From Verrucomicrobiales bacterium (lineage in GTDB: Bacteria > Verrucomicrobiota > Verrucomicrobiia > Verrucomicrobiales > DEV007): DNA of 37,360 nt. The stretch is from assembly GCA_016795505.1 (NCBI GenBank), contig JAEUHH010000020.1, forward strand, positions 1 to 37,360, read 5' to 3'. Position numbers and translations under genes: made by a program. Positions 1 to 9,118 of this stretch are shown here, in pieces. Below the pieces are notes generated by a model. It did no database searches. It saw only the letters and a list, made by a program, of their open reading frames with translations, and was not told the origin of the DNA. Position 1 is the stretch's first letter, and every line of letters begins with the position of its first letter.

Positions 1-1287
1 ATCGACATCCGCGGCACCGGCGGTGCGGGCACGGGTGGCTTGAATACCGGGGTCCTCCTTTCAGAAGGCACTTCGGCCACCGTTGCCAATGGCGATCTGA
101 CCGTCGCCGGCACCGGCGGCACGGGCGGCTCGGCCACCAGCACCCAGAATCGCGGCGCGGTCCTTGAAAAAGCCACCCTGCGCAGCACGGGCGCTGGCGA
201 CATCACCATCGACGGCACCGGCAATGGCCTCGGCCACAAACATCTCGGCGTTGCCGTGGGCGCCTCGACCATCCAGGCCACCGGCACCGGCAGCATCGAT
301 ATCTCCGGCACCGGCTCGACCACCGGCAGCACGATGAACCACGGTCTCACCGTCTCCTCGTCCACCATCCAGACTGCGGGCGGCTCCATCGACCTCACCG
401 GCACTGGTGGCGGCACCCAGCGCAAGAATGACGGCATCGAGATCGACGGCGGTTCCAGCATCCGCGTCACCGCCGGAGCCGGCAGCCTGACCATCGCCGG
501 CACCGCAGGCAATGGCGACTCGGACAACGTCGGCACGGCCATCAATGCCGCCACTCTTTCCACGGTGAATGGCGACCTGGGTGTCTCCGGCACCGGCAAT
601 GGCACCAAGGACCGCAACCGCGGGGTCTTCGGCACCAAGGTCACCGCCACCACCACCGGCTCCGGCTCCCTGACCATCGCGGGCACCGGCTCGACGGCCT
701 CGACTGGCAAGAGCAACGAAGGCATCACCCTCGTTTCCAGCAGCACCCGGACGACCGGCACCGGCAACCTGACGATCACGGGTCACGGCGGACGCGGCAA
801 CGGCGGCAACCACGGCATCAACTTCAATGCCACCACCGCCACCAGCGCCAATGGCACGACCAGCCTGACCGGCATCGGTCATGCCAACGCCACCGGCACG
901 GCCAACGTCGGCATCGCCATCCAGAAAAGCTCCCGCGTGGAGGGAGCCACGCTGAACATGGCAGGCACTGGCGGCGGCGGAGCGTCGAAAAACTACGGCT
1001 TCTTCATGGTGGGCGGCACCGCCCGCGCCACGGGCGGCAGCCTGACCCTGATCGGCCAGGCCCGCTCAAACACCACCGGCACCGCCAACCTCGGAGTCTG
1101 GATCGAGAACAAAGTCACCCTCTCGGCCACCGGCGCCTTCGGCATCACCGGCACCGGCGGAGGCGGCACGGCTTACAACCACGGCGTCTTCATGAACAAG
1201 GGCATCACGGCAGCCGGAGCCAGCGTCAGCGGCACGGCCGGCTCGGGCTCGAAGTCCAAGGCCACGATCGGCAACTACTTCGCCTGA
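1..1287 (+). CDS. C-terminal part of a giant Gly/Thr-rich repeat surface protein
   Basis: The reading frame is open from the first base, so the N-terminus lies outside the window and 428 residues remain. The sequence is a run of roughly 25-30-residue coils rich in Gly, Thr, Ser and Ala, with recurring GTG and 'NHG/NRG' signatures. This pattern fits a right-handed beta-helix of the filamentous-haemagglutinin or adhesin kind (inference from composition). The coils match, in the same order, the C-terminal repeats of the next gene, so the two are tandem paralogues. A 59-codon stretch is duplicated in tandem (874-1050 and 1051-1227), giving this copy two extra coils. The protein ends in NYFA; the paralogue ends in DYFARR. 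No autotransporter barrel or sortase signal is visible. The likely role is an extracellular structural or adhesive protein. The TTG at 40 is an internal codon, not the real start. Confidence 0.8.
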   Translation: MDIRGTGGAGTGGLNTGVLLSEGTSATVANGDLTVAGTGGTGGSATSTQNRGAVLEKATLRSTGAGDITIDGTGNGLGHKHLGVAVGASTIQATGTGSIDISGTGSTTGSTMNHGLTVSSSTIQTAGGSIDLTGTGGGTQRKNDGIEIDGGSSIRVTAGAGSLTIAGTAGNGDSDNVGTAINAATLSTVNGDLGVSGTGNGTKDRNRGVFGTKVTATTTGSGSLTIAGTGSTASTGKSNEGITLVSSSTRTTGTGNLTITGHGGRGNGGNHGINFNATTATSANGTTSLTGIGHANATGTANVGIAIQKSSRVEGATLNMAGTGGGGASKNYGFFMVGGTARATGGSLTLIGQARSNTTGTANLGVWIENKVTLSATGAFGITGTGGGGTAYNHGVFMNKGITAAGASVSGTAGSGSKSKATIGNYFA

Positions 1288-1325
1288 TCCGCCACCCGGG
1301 TCGACTCCCCATCTCACCTCTCCCG

Positions 1326-1358
1326 ATGCGCCGCTGGGCTACCTGCCCACCGGCGCAT
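1326..1358 (+). terminator. Rho-independent-type hairpin after the first repeat protein
   Basis: TGCGCCG (1327-1333) pairs with CGGCGCA (1351-1357), and inside it TGGGC pairs with GCCCA around a five-base loop. An A-T pair at 1326/1358 extends the stem. A moderately T-rich tract follows. It lies 38 bases after the stop codon and before the next promoter candidate. Confidence 0.65.
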
Positions 1359-1423
1359 TGTCGTTTCTTCCGGCCTCTTTTTTGCCGTTTCGGCACCTCT
1401 AAATCGCATATTTTCGATAATTG

Positions 1424-1451
1424 TTGTAATTTTTAGTATTTTCTGTAGAAT
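1424..1451 (+). promoter_or_regulatory. Candidate sigma70 promoter for the second giant repeat protein
   Basis: TTGTAA at 1424-1429 and TAGAAT at 1446-1451 are separated by 16 bases. They sit in an AT-rich island (about 1400-1455) that stands out from the GC-rich surroundings. The ATG at 1487 is 36 bases downstream, leaving room for a short leader without an evident Shine-Dalgarno site. Confidence 0.45.
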
Positions 1452-1486
1452 AATTGGACCACCTGAACGTCCCAGTTAAACAGACC

Positions 1487-4400
1487 ATGCCAAGAATTCT
1501 CGCCTTTCGTTCCCGCTCCCTTCCCTCTGCCCTCCACCGTCCCTCTCCTCTCCTGGAGGCTCTTGAGCCCCGCACCCTTTTCTCCGGCGCCCCGATCGAG
1601 CCCGATCCGGCTCCGGAGGCCCCGGAAAGCGCCCACGAAGCTCCCGCGGCGCTGCCGGTCGCCGAGACCACGCCGCAGACACCCGCCGCAGACGATGTGG
1701 CCACCACCGCGGCCGAATTGGTCTTCGTCTCCACCGATGTGGCCCATCCGGAAGCCCTCATCGCCGGGATCGACCAGTCGCTTGCCCACGACCGCTCCAT
1801 CGCCTTCATCCGCATTGATGCCGGGGACGACGCGTTCGCCCGCATGACCGACATTCTCAGCCAGCGCACCGACCTGACGGCCATCCACATCCTGTCCCAT
1901 GGTGTCGAGGGTGGATTCTGTCTCGGCGGCGAGTGGCTGACGTTGGACAACATCGAAAGCCACGCCGACTCTCTCGCCATCTGGGGTGCCGCCCTGCGTC
2001 CCGGCGGCGACCTGCTCATCTACGGCTGCGATACCGCCGCCAGCGCACCGGGCGCGGCTTTCGCCCAGGCTCTCGCCCGCTACACCGGCGCCGACATCGC
2101 CGCCTCAGACGATGCCACCGGCGCCATCGATCTCGACGGCGATTGGACTCTGGAACAAACCACCGGCACCATCGAAGCCTCCGTCCTCGCCGCCCCGGGC
2201 TACCGTGCGATTCTCGCCCCGGCCACCTGGAGCCTCACTGGCAGCGATTCGGTCGACGAGGGCGAGGCCGCCGTCTATCGTCTGTCCCTCGATGGCAGCA
2301 TCCCCGGCGGACAGTCGGCCTCGGTCGATCTCGCGCTCGCCGATCTCACCACCGATGCCGCCGACCATTCCGACTTCATCGAAGCCATCAAGGCCGCCAT
2401 CAAAGACCGTAGCGATCTGGCCTTCGATGGCAACACCCTGACCTACACTCCCAGCGACACCTACACCGTCACCCACGACACCCGGACCTCCGGCTTCGAG
2501 GACATCTCCCGCTCCGACGACCGCAGTCGGATCCATCTGGACGACGATGACTCCTACGGCATCGGCATTGGTTTCGATTTCACCTTCTATGGCAAGACTT
2601 ATTCCAAAGTCCACGTCGGCTCGAATGGCTTCCTGACCTTCGACCAAGGCTCCGCCGACTATACCAACGAAGACTTCTCCGCCGGCAATACCCTCGACGA
2701 CCTGCCCGCGATCGCCGTACTCTGGGATGACTGGGACCCCGACGACAGCGACAGCGATGCCATCTACTACGAGACCGTCGGTAGCGCCGGCTCCCGTCAG
2801 TTGATCGTCCAGTGGCACAAGATTGTTCGCTACCGAGGCAGCAACCCCGGCACCTTCCAGTTGGTCCTCTCCGAGGCGGACGGCAGCATTGAATTCCGCT
2901 ACAAAGACCTCACCGTCGGCAGCGGCGCCAACAGCGGCGAGTCCGCCACCATCGGACTTAGCGACGGCGGCACCCGCTACACCCAGTTTTCCTACAACGA
3001 GGACTCGGTGCGCAAGAACGAGCGCCTCATTTTCCGCCCCGACGCCGCCTCGATGACTCCCCTCGAGATCACCCTCGCCACCACCGACGACCGCACCAGC
3101 GAGTCCGGCGAGACCTTCCGCATCGAACTGGGCAAGACCACCAACAGCGCGCTGTCCAGGGAAACCGCCGTTGAGACCGTCATCGTCGACAACGATGCCT
3201 CTCCGCCCACCGCCGGCCATGACACCCTCTCCGTTCTTGAGGATGGATCCACCAGCATCCGCGTCCTCGCCAACGACAGCGCCCCCGACGGTGCCCGCCT
3301 TCGCATCACCCATGTCGATGGGCAGGCCATCACCGATGGCGGTGACGCCGTCTCCGTTGCCACCGGCAGCGTGCGCCTCGTCGGTGACGAACTGCTCTAC
3401 ACCCCCACCGCCGACTACCACGGCGCCGCTTCGTTCACCTACACCGTCAGTGACGGCATCGAGTCCGCCACGGCCATCGTCAGCGGCTCCGTCCATCGCC
3501 AGGTCGAGACCATCACCCTCACCGACGCCACCGCCGTCGAGGGCGGCACGCTCCGTTTCACCGCCACTCTCGATCGCGCCGTCGCCGGTGGTTTCACCGT
3601 CGATGTGTCCAGCCTCTCCGGCACCGCCCTGTCAGGCACCGATTTCACCCCCCTCGCCACCACCCTGCGTTTCGCCGGGCACGCTGGCGAAAGCCTCACC
3701 TTCACCGTCAGTCTAGTGGAGGATTCCCTCATCGAAGCCAACGAACAACTCACCATCGCCCTCGGTAACGTGTCCAACGGCCGCGTCTCCATCACAGACA
3801 CTGCCATCGGCACCATCACCGACAACGACGCCCGCCTCGCCCCCACCGGACCCGGCACCGGCATCACCACGGACATCGAACTCGTCGCCAACGCCACCGG
3901 CGGCTTCGATCTCATCATCGAAGACACCGGCACCGACGCCACCGACGGCTTTGCCAGCGATGCCACCGACAGCGACAGCGTGGACAATCTGCAAATCTAC
4001 CGCCTCGGAGCCGACTACGTCATCCGCGACCTCGACGGTCACTGGCTCGGCAGCCCCATCGTCGGCGCCACCCGCGTCGGCACCAGCGAGATCCGCGTCC
4101 CCGCCGCTCTCGTCACCGGCTCCATCATCATCCGCACCGGCATCGAGGATGACACCGTGACCATCGGCGACCTAGGCGCCAGCCTCGCGGGCGGTCTCAT
4201 CGTGAATACCGAGGACCCCGCCGGAGCCACCAACGACTTCGACACCATCACCTACTCCGCCCAGCTCAGCCTCGGAGCCGGATTCGGCGCCACTTTCGCC
4301 GCCGACACCATCACCGCCCGTGCCGATGCCCGCCTCGCCGCCACCGGCGGCGGCACCATCACCTGGACGGCCGGACGCAACATCCTGATGAGCGGCCGCT

Positions 4401-6025
4401 CCAGCCTCTCCACTCAGAGCGGCGACATCACGCTACGGGCCAATCTCGACGATTCCGCCGACGGCAACTTCGCCGGCATCTGGCTCAGCGGCGCCACCCT
4501 GGCCAGCACCAGCGGTGACCTCGCCCTCACCGGACGCGGCGGCGACACCGGCCACTACAACGACGGCATCCGCATCGGCACCGACAAGGCCTCCGGAGCC
4601 ACCGCCTCCCTGACCACTGGCGGCGCCATCGATCTCGTCGGCACCGGCGGCACCGCCGGCTCGCAGGGAGCCGGCATCTATCTGCTCGCCACCGCCCTTT
4701 CCACCACCGGCACCGATGCCGGCAGCGGCATCTCCCTCCACGGAACCGGCGGCACCATTGGCGGCTATGCCCATGGCGTGCGCCTCCTCGGCGGCACCAT
4801 CCAGACCGTCGCCGGCGGCATCGACCTCGACGGTCAGGCCGGCGGCAGCGGCACCACCTCGTCCAATCAGGGCGTGACCCTGTCCGGTGGCGCGCGCATC
4901 CAGGCGGGTGGCAGCGGAAATCTTACCGTCAGCGGCACCGGCGGCGGCAGCCTCGGCGGACTCAATGCCGGCGTCGTCCTCATCGACGCCCACCTCACCG
5001 TTGCCGACGGTGACCTCGCCCTCGACGGATCCGGCGGATCCGGCGCCGCTGCCAAAAATTCCCAAAACCGTGGCATCGCCACCGAGCGCGCCAGCCTGCG
5101 CAGCACCGGCAGCGGCGACATCCGCCTCGTCGGCACCGGCGATGGAGGCGGCACCAAGAGTGCCGGCATCACCCTCGTCGCCACCTCGGTCGCCGCCTCC
5201 GGCACCGGGGACATCGCCCTCAGCGGCACCGGCGCCCGCAACGGCCAGACGCTCAACCACGGCATCACCCTCGCCACCGCCACGCTTCAGACCGCCTCCG
5301 GCGATCTCCAACTCAGCGGTCAGGGCGGAGGCATCCTGCGGAAAAACAACGGCATCGACATCTCCGCCAAGTCCCAGCTCACCGCCGGCGGCAGCGGAAG
5401 CCTCCAGCTCGACGGTACCGCCGGACGCGGCGACTCGGACAATCTCGGCGTTTTCGTCGCCACCTCCCAACTCACCACCGCCCACGGTGACCTCGTCCTC
5501 ACGGGCACCGGCAGCGGCAGCCTCGATCGCAACCGCGGCGTCGCGCTCGCCAAGAGCACCCTGCGCGTCACCGGCAGCGGCGACCTTGCTGTCACGGGAA
5601 CCGGATCCACCTCCGCGGCCGGAAAAAACAACGAAGGCGTCACCATCGCCACCAGCACCCTGCGCACCTTGGGCACCGGCAGCCTGACCATCCAGGGCTA
5701 CGGCGGCACCGGTCGCGGGTTCAACCATGGCGTCTCCATCCTGTCCAGCGCCCTCACCGCCTCCGACGGCCCGCTCGCCATCACCGGACGCGCCGCTGCC
5801 ACCGCCACGGGCGTCTACAATACGGGCCTGTCCGTTCAGCAAAAGAGCACCCTCAGCGCCGGCGGGCTGCTGTCCCTGACTGGCACCGGCGGAGGCGGCA
5901 GCGGCTACAACCACGGCCTGCTCATCAACAACCGTGTCACCGCTCCCGGCGCCCTGACCACCGGCACCGCCGGATCGGGCGCCACCTCGCTCGACACCGC
6001 CGGCGATTACTTCGCCAGACGCTGA
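1487..6025 (+). CDS. LEPR-XLL / DUF4347 giant repeat surface protein with Calx-beta domains
   Basis: This 1512-residue protein is probably exported and cell-surface. I use the ATG at 1487; an in-frame TTG at 1454 overlaps the promoter region. The N-terminus carries the LEPR-XLL signature (LEPRTLFSG, residues 26-34), known from giant surface proteins of Planctomycetes and Verrucomicrobia. A DUF4347 domain follows (about 77-235, with ILSHG and YGCDTA). Next come a Calx-beta-like segment containing a nidogen-like insertion (around GFDFTFYGK), a cadherin/Ig-like domain of the 'PPTAGHDTLSVLEDGS' type, and a clear Calx-beta domain (around AVEGGTLRFTATL). From about residue 955 onward the protein consists of 25-30-residue Gly/Thr-rich coils colinear with those of the upstream gene. 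Asp-rich loops suggest calcium binding (inference). No outer-membrane barrel is seen. An adhesin or matrix role is likely; the substrate is unknown. Confidence 0.85.
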   Translation: MPRILAFRSRSLPSALHRPSPLLEALEPRTLFSGAPIEPDPAPEAPESAHEAPAALPVAETTPQTPAADDVATTAAELVFVSTDVAHPEALIAGIDQSLAHDRSIAFIRIDAGDDAFARMTDILSQRTDLTAIHILSHGVEGGFCLGGEWLTLDNIESHADSLAIWGAALRPGGDLLIYGCDTAASAPGAAFAQALARYTGADIAASDDATGAIDLDGDWTLEQTTGTIEASVLAAPGYRAILAPATWSLTGSDSVDEGEAAVYRLSLDGSIPGGQSASVDLALADLTTDAADHSDFIEAIKAAIKDRSDLAFDGNTLTYTPSDTYTVTHDTRTSGFEDISRSDDRSRIHLDDDDSYGIGIGFDFTFYGKTYSKVHVGSNGFLTFDQGSADYTNEDFSAGNTLDDLPAIAVLWDDWDPDDSDSDAIYYETVGSAGSRQLIVQWHKIVRYRGSNPGTFQLVLSEADGSIEFRYKDLTVGSGANSGESATIGLSDGGTRYTQFSYNEDSVRKNERLIFRPDAASMTPLEITLATTDDRTSESGETFRIELGKTTNSALSRETAVETVIVDNDASPPTAGHDTLSVLEDGSTSIRVLANDSAPDGARLRITHVDGQAITDGGDAVSVATGSVRLVGDELLYTPTADYHGAASFTYTVSDGIESATAIVSGSVHRQVETITLTDATAVEGGTLRFTATLDRAVAGGFTVDVSSLSGTALSGTDFTPLATTLRFAGHAGESLTFTVSLVEDSLIEANEQLTIALGNVSNGRVSITDTAIGTITDNDARLAPTGPGTGITTDIELVANATGGFDLIIEDTGTDATDGFASDATDSDSVDNLQIYRLGADYVIRDLDGHWLGSPIVGATRVGTSEIRVPAALVTGSIIIRTGIEDDTVTIGDLGASLAGGLIVNTEDPAGATNDFDTITYSAQLSLGAGFGATFAADTITARADARLAATGGGTITWTAGRNILMSGRSSLSTQSGDITLRANLDDSADGNFAGIWLSGATLASTSGDLALTGRGGDTGHYNDGIRIGTDKASGATASLTTGGAIDLVGTGGTAGSQGAGIYLLATALSTTGTDAGSGISLHGTGGTIGGYAHGVRLLGGTIQTVAGGIDLDGQAGGSGTTSSNQGVTLSGGARIQAGGSGNLTVSGTGGGSLGGLNAGVVLIDAHLTVADGDLALDGSGGSGAAAKNSQNRGIATERASLRSTGSGDIRLVGTGDGGGTKSAGITLVATSVAASGTGDIALSGTGARNGQTLNHGITLATATLQTASGDLQLSGQGGGILRKNNGIDISAKSQLTAGGSGSLQLDGTAGRGDSDNLGVFVATSQLTTAHGDLVLTGTGSGSLDRNRGVALAKSTLRVTGSGDLAVTGTGSTSAAGKNNEGVTIATSTLRTLGTGSLTIQGYGGTGRGFNHGVSILSSALTASDGPLAITGRAAATATGVYNTGLSVQQKSTLSAGGLLSLTGTGGGGSGYNHGLLINNRVTAPGALTTGTAGSGATSLDTAGDYFARR

Positions 6026-6063
6026 AAATCCTCCCCGCCGCAACGCCCAGGCGCTCCCGGCTT

Positions 6064-6114
6064 TCTGATCAAACAGGGTATCCTCTCCGATCCTACCCTG
6101 TTTGATCGGAAACC
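6064..6114. repeat. Inverted pair of a dispersed ACCCTGTTT-core repeat
   Basis: GATCAAACAGGGTA (6067-6080) and TACCCTGTTTGATC (6094-6107) form a perfect 14-bp inverted repeat with a 13-base loop. The right half plus flank (6086-6114) matches 18425-18453 at 25 of 29 positions. It lies between the repeat protein and the convergent antiporter gene and could fold as a terminator hairpin for either, although it lacks a T tract. Confidence 0.7.
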
Positions 6115-6133
6115 ACCCGGGCCTCGCGGCTGC

Positions 6134-7870
6134 TCAGGATTCCGAGGGAGCGGATCGACTGGCGATCTGGAGGCCTTTGTCCGCGACGGCGCGAGCCGCG
6201 ACGCCCTCATCATGGACGACCACAGAGGCGCCGAGGCGCTCCAGCCGGGCCTGGTCGGACGAAAACCGCGCGCGGGCCAGGATGCACACTTCGGGATTCA
6301 ACTCACGCACATGGCGCAAGCCAGCGGCGGCGGATGACGCGTCGGGAAAGGTGAAAGCCACCAGCACAGCATCTCGCACCCGGGCCAGTTCCCAGGTCTC
6401 CTCGTGGGCGGCATCGGCGAACAGCACCGGCTGCCCATGCCGCATCAGCTCGTGGACGGTGTCGGCATTCAGCTCGATGACCAGGGTCGGCACGCCGGCG
6501 CCGAGCAGCGACTCATTGAGATGCCGTCCGACCGGGCCGTAGCCGCACAGGATGGCGTGTCCGGTGAGGGATTTGACCCGCTCGCGCATCGGGGCGGGCT
6601 GCGCGGCGCCCTTCGGCGTCTGGCGGCGGCCCCAGCCCACCCGGCCCATCCACGAGGCGACGGGATCGGCGAGCCGCATCAGGCCGGGGACGAGTGCCAT
6701 CGAGACGGTGCCGCTGGCGATGAGCGCCTGCTGCAGCTCGGCCTCCCACAGGCCCGCGGCGCCGGCTTTTTGCAACAGCAGCAGCGAGAACTCGCCCGCG
6801 CTGCACAGCGAAAAACTGCCAACCAGCGCGGCGCGATTGGTCTGGCCGAGCAGGAAGGCGATGCCGGTGATGAGCATGGCTTTCCCAGCCATGAGGATGA
6901 GGGTGAAGGCGAGAATTTCCTTCCAAGCCGGCAGGGCGACGCTGAGATCGATCATCAGGCCGACAGAGACGAAAAACAGGGTCAGGAACACGTCCTTGAT
7001 GGGCATGATGTCGGCCATGATGCGGTGTTTGTAGACCGATTCGCTGACGACCAGCCCGGCGACGAACGCGCCCAGCGCGAGGCTGAGCTGGAGCAATGCC
7101 GCGACCCACGCCAGGCCGATGCAACAGCCCACCACGGTCAGGGTGAACAATTCGCGGCTGCGGGTGCGGGCGACGGCATGGAGGAGATTGGGGAAAATCC
7201 ACCGGGCGATGACCCACGAGAGCAACACGAAGGCACCGCCCCGCCCGACCAGCCAGCCCAACTCGTGGTGGAGTGGCGCCCCGGTCGCATCTGCACTGCC
7301 GAGCAGCAGCGGCAGCACGACGAGGAAGGCAATGATGACCAGATCCTGAAAAATGGCGATCCCGAGGGCGAACCGGGCGCCGGGCGTGCCGGACAGCCCC
7401 ATGTCCTGAAAGGTTTTCAGGCTGACGGCGGTGGAACTCATCGCCAGGGCGACGCCGAGCACGATCGCCGCCGGCCAGGAAAGCCCGGAAAATTTAGCCA
7501 CCGCCATGGCCAGCACGCCGCACGCGGCCATTTGCAGGCCCCCGCCGATCAGGGAGAAGCGGCGCAGGTATTTCAGCTCGCTGATGGAAAATTCCATGCC
7601 GAGCACAAACATGAGCAGCATGACGCCGAACTCGGCCATCTGGCTGATGGCCATCTCCATGTCGCCGCCCTCGGTGCGGTCCATGAGTCCGCTGTTGGCA
7701 ATGATAATGCCGCAGATGAAATAGCCGACCAGCAGCGAGCCGCGCAGCCGCAGGAGCAGGAGCGACACCACCACGACAGCAATGAGCATGACCGCCAGCA
7801 GGGAAAAGAGCGGCGGCGCGGCGGCACCGGCAGCCAGGAGGGAGGTCAGAGGAAGGCTGATTTCGGGCAT
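6134..7870 (-). CDS. Kef-type cation:proton antiporter with C-terminal TrkA-N domain
   Basis: This 578-residue inner-membrane protein exchanges K+ (or another monovalent cation) for protons. The Na_H_exchanger (CPA2) region spans about residues 20-405, with roughly a dozen hydrophobic segments and the family motif GIAIFQD at 170-176. It is followed by a cytoplasmic Rossmann-fold TrkA-N domain starting near 438, with the nucleotide-binding GYGPVG at 443-448. This matches the KefB/KefC/YbaL layout at a normal length. A TrkA-C domain is not evident. The gene stands alone, convergent with the giant repeat protein and divergent from the porin-like gene, with 193 bases between the two start codons. 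Whether it is glutathione-gated like E. coli KefB/C cannot be told from the sequence, so no gene symbol is given. Confidence 0.88.
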   Translation of the reverse strand: MPEISLPLTSLLAAGAAAPPLFSLLAVMLIAVVVVSLLLLRLRGSLLVGYFICGIIIANSGLMDRTEGGDMEMAISQMAEFGVMLLMFVLGMEFSISELKYLRRFSLIGGGLQMAACGVLAMAVAKFSGLSWPAAIVLGVALAMSSTAVSLKTFQDMGLSGTPGARFALGIAIFQDLVIIAFLVVLPLLLGSADATGAPLHHELGWLVGRGGAFVLLSWVIARWIFPNLLHAVARTRSRELFTLTVVGCCIGLAWVAALLQLSLALGAFVAGLVVSESVYKHRIMADIMPIKDVFLTLFFVSVGLMIDLSVALPAWKEILAFTLILMAGKAMLITGIAFLLGQTNRAALVGSFSLCSAGEFSLLLLQKAGAAGLWEAELQQALIASGTVSMALVPGLMRLADPVASWMGRVGWGRRQTPKGAAQPAPMRERVKSLTGHAILCGYGPVGRHLNESLLGAGVPTLVIELNADTVHELMRHGQPVLFADAAHEETWELARVRDAVLVAFTFPDASSAAAGLRHVRELNPEVCILARARFSSDQARLERLGASVVVHDEGVAARAVADKGLQIASRSAPSES

Positions 7871-8025
7871 GCGGTGCGGTTCAGGAGCGGGCGGACCTCT
7901 ATTTCGGTCACTTTGTCCCCCATCTCAACCGCGAGGGTCGACAATTCGCGCCACGGATCGCGCAAATTCCGCGCAGACGGTCCCACGACGCCAGACCAAG
8001 CTGCGCCACGAAACGATTCAGACTC

Positions 8026-8054
8026 TTGACATCTGCAAACTATCTCGCTAAATC
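8026..8054 (+). promoter_or_regulatory. Candidate sigma70 promoter of the porin-like gene
   Basis: A perfect -35 TTGACA (8026-8031) is separated by 17 bases from a weak -10 TAAATC (8049-8054). The ATG at 8064 is only 9 bases further on, so a transcript from here would be nearly leaderless. No Shine-Dalgarno sequence precedes the ATG. Confidence 0.5.
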
Positions 8055-8063
8055 CGCATCACC

Positions 8064-9023
8064 ATGAAACGATATTCTCAACTCCTCGTATTCGGAGCCG
8101 TCGCTTTCTCGACGCTCGCCACCTAGGCCGGCGACCCCGCCGGTAAGGAAATCGTCATCGCCCCGCCGGTTGACCCGTGGGCCGATACCATCCGCCCGAT
8201 TTCCAACCCGACGCACTTCGATCTGGCCATCCCCCAGACGCAGTTGCACCCGATCTTCACCCACCAGCGGATGCCCGATGTGGTCGATACGATTCTGGGC
8301 AAAGTGCCGCTGGGCGGCGACTTCCAAGTCTACGCGGTGCAGGCCGAGATCGCGCTGAGCGAGCGCCTGTCCATCAATGCGACGAAGGACGGCTACATCG
8401 TTTTCGATCCGGAAAGCACGCTGGAAGACAGCGACGGCTGGGCGAACATCGCCGCGGGCCTGAAATACGCCTGGCTTTACGCTCCGGAAGACCGGCTGGC
8501 GTCGAACATCCAGCTCCTTTATGAAATCCCGATGGGCAATCAGGACGTGTGGCAGGGCGAAGGCGACGGCGTCTTCATCCCGTCGATCTCGACCCTGAAG
8601 CACCTCGGCGACTTCCAGTTGGCCCACCAGTTCGGCTTCAAGCTGCCGGTGGACAACGACACGGAGAGCACCATTTTCTACACCAGCGCCCACGTGAGCT
8701 ACAAGCTGACCGAATGGTTCCGCCCGCTGGTGGAAGTGAACTGGTTCAACGTGATCGACGAAGGTGACGGTGGTCCCCGCTTCGAGCCGCAACTCGGTGG
8801 CGCGCTGCCGTCGGTGATCGCCTTCGAAGCCGGTGACTTGGTCAACTGGGGTGCCAGCAATGCCGGTCTGAACCGGAATTTTGTCACCGCCGCCGCCGGT
8901 TTCCGCGTGCCGATCCCGAACAGCTCGATCGACCTCGGCTTTGCCTGGGAATTCCCGCTGACCGATCAGGACCAGGGTCTGATGGAAGACCGCTTCACCG
9001 TGGACATGGTGATCCGCTTCTGA
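8064..9023 (+). pseudogene. Outer-membrane beta-barrel (porin-like) gene interrupted by an in-frame TAG
   Basis: From the ATG at 8064 the frame reads a typical signal peptide (MKRYSQLLVFGAVAFSTLAT). It then hits TAG at 8124-8126 (codon 21) and continues open in the same frame to the TGA at 9021-9023. Without the TAG the product would be 319 residues. The mature part has alternating hydrophobic and polar strands with many aromatic residues, and ends in VIRF; the terminal Phe is a hallmark of proteins inserted by BamA. This suggests an outer-membrane channel, but I do not recognise a named family. A TTG at 8244 could restart translation but would give a product with no signal peptide. A good promoter and a strong terminator flank the gene, so it looks recently intact. 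CAG to TAG (Gln) is the simplest mutation. Readthrough, strain variation or a sequencing error are the alternatives. Confidence 0.75.
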
Positions 9024-9068
9024 TCGTTCTCGACGCCTTTTGTCTGCTTGGCGTTTTTCTGAAAAAAG

Positions 9069-9100
9069 AGGCGTCCGCCGATGAGGCGGGCGCCTTTTTT
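9069..9100. terminator. Strong bidirectional terminator between convergent genes
   Basis: AGGCG-T-CCGCC (9069-9079) pairs with GGCGG-G-CGCCT (9085-9095) around a five-base loop. T6 follows on the plus strand and an A6 run precedes it nearby. It can serve the porin-like gene on the plus strand and the HPP gene on the minus strand. Confidence 0.85.
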
Positions 9101-9118
9101 GTGGTCCGGACGGTCGGT

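Noticed and set aside
6404-8029. 541-residue frame opposite the Kef antiporter
   Set aside because: His/Gln/Asp-rich translation with no domain; the antisense of a clear membrane transporter.
8124-8126. Pyrrolysine or a reassigned amber codon
   Set aside because: A single TAG in one gene with no supporting element; a nonsense mutation is simpler, so recoding is kept only as an alternative.
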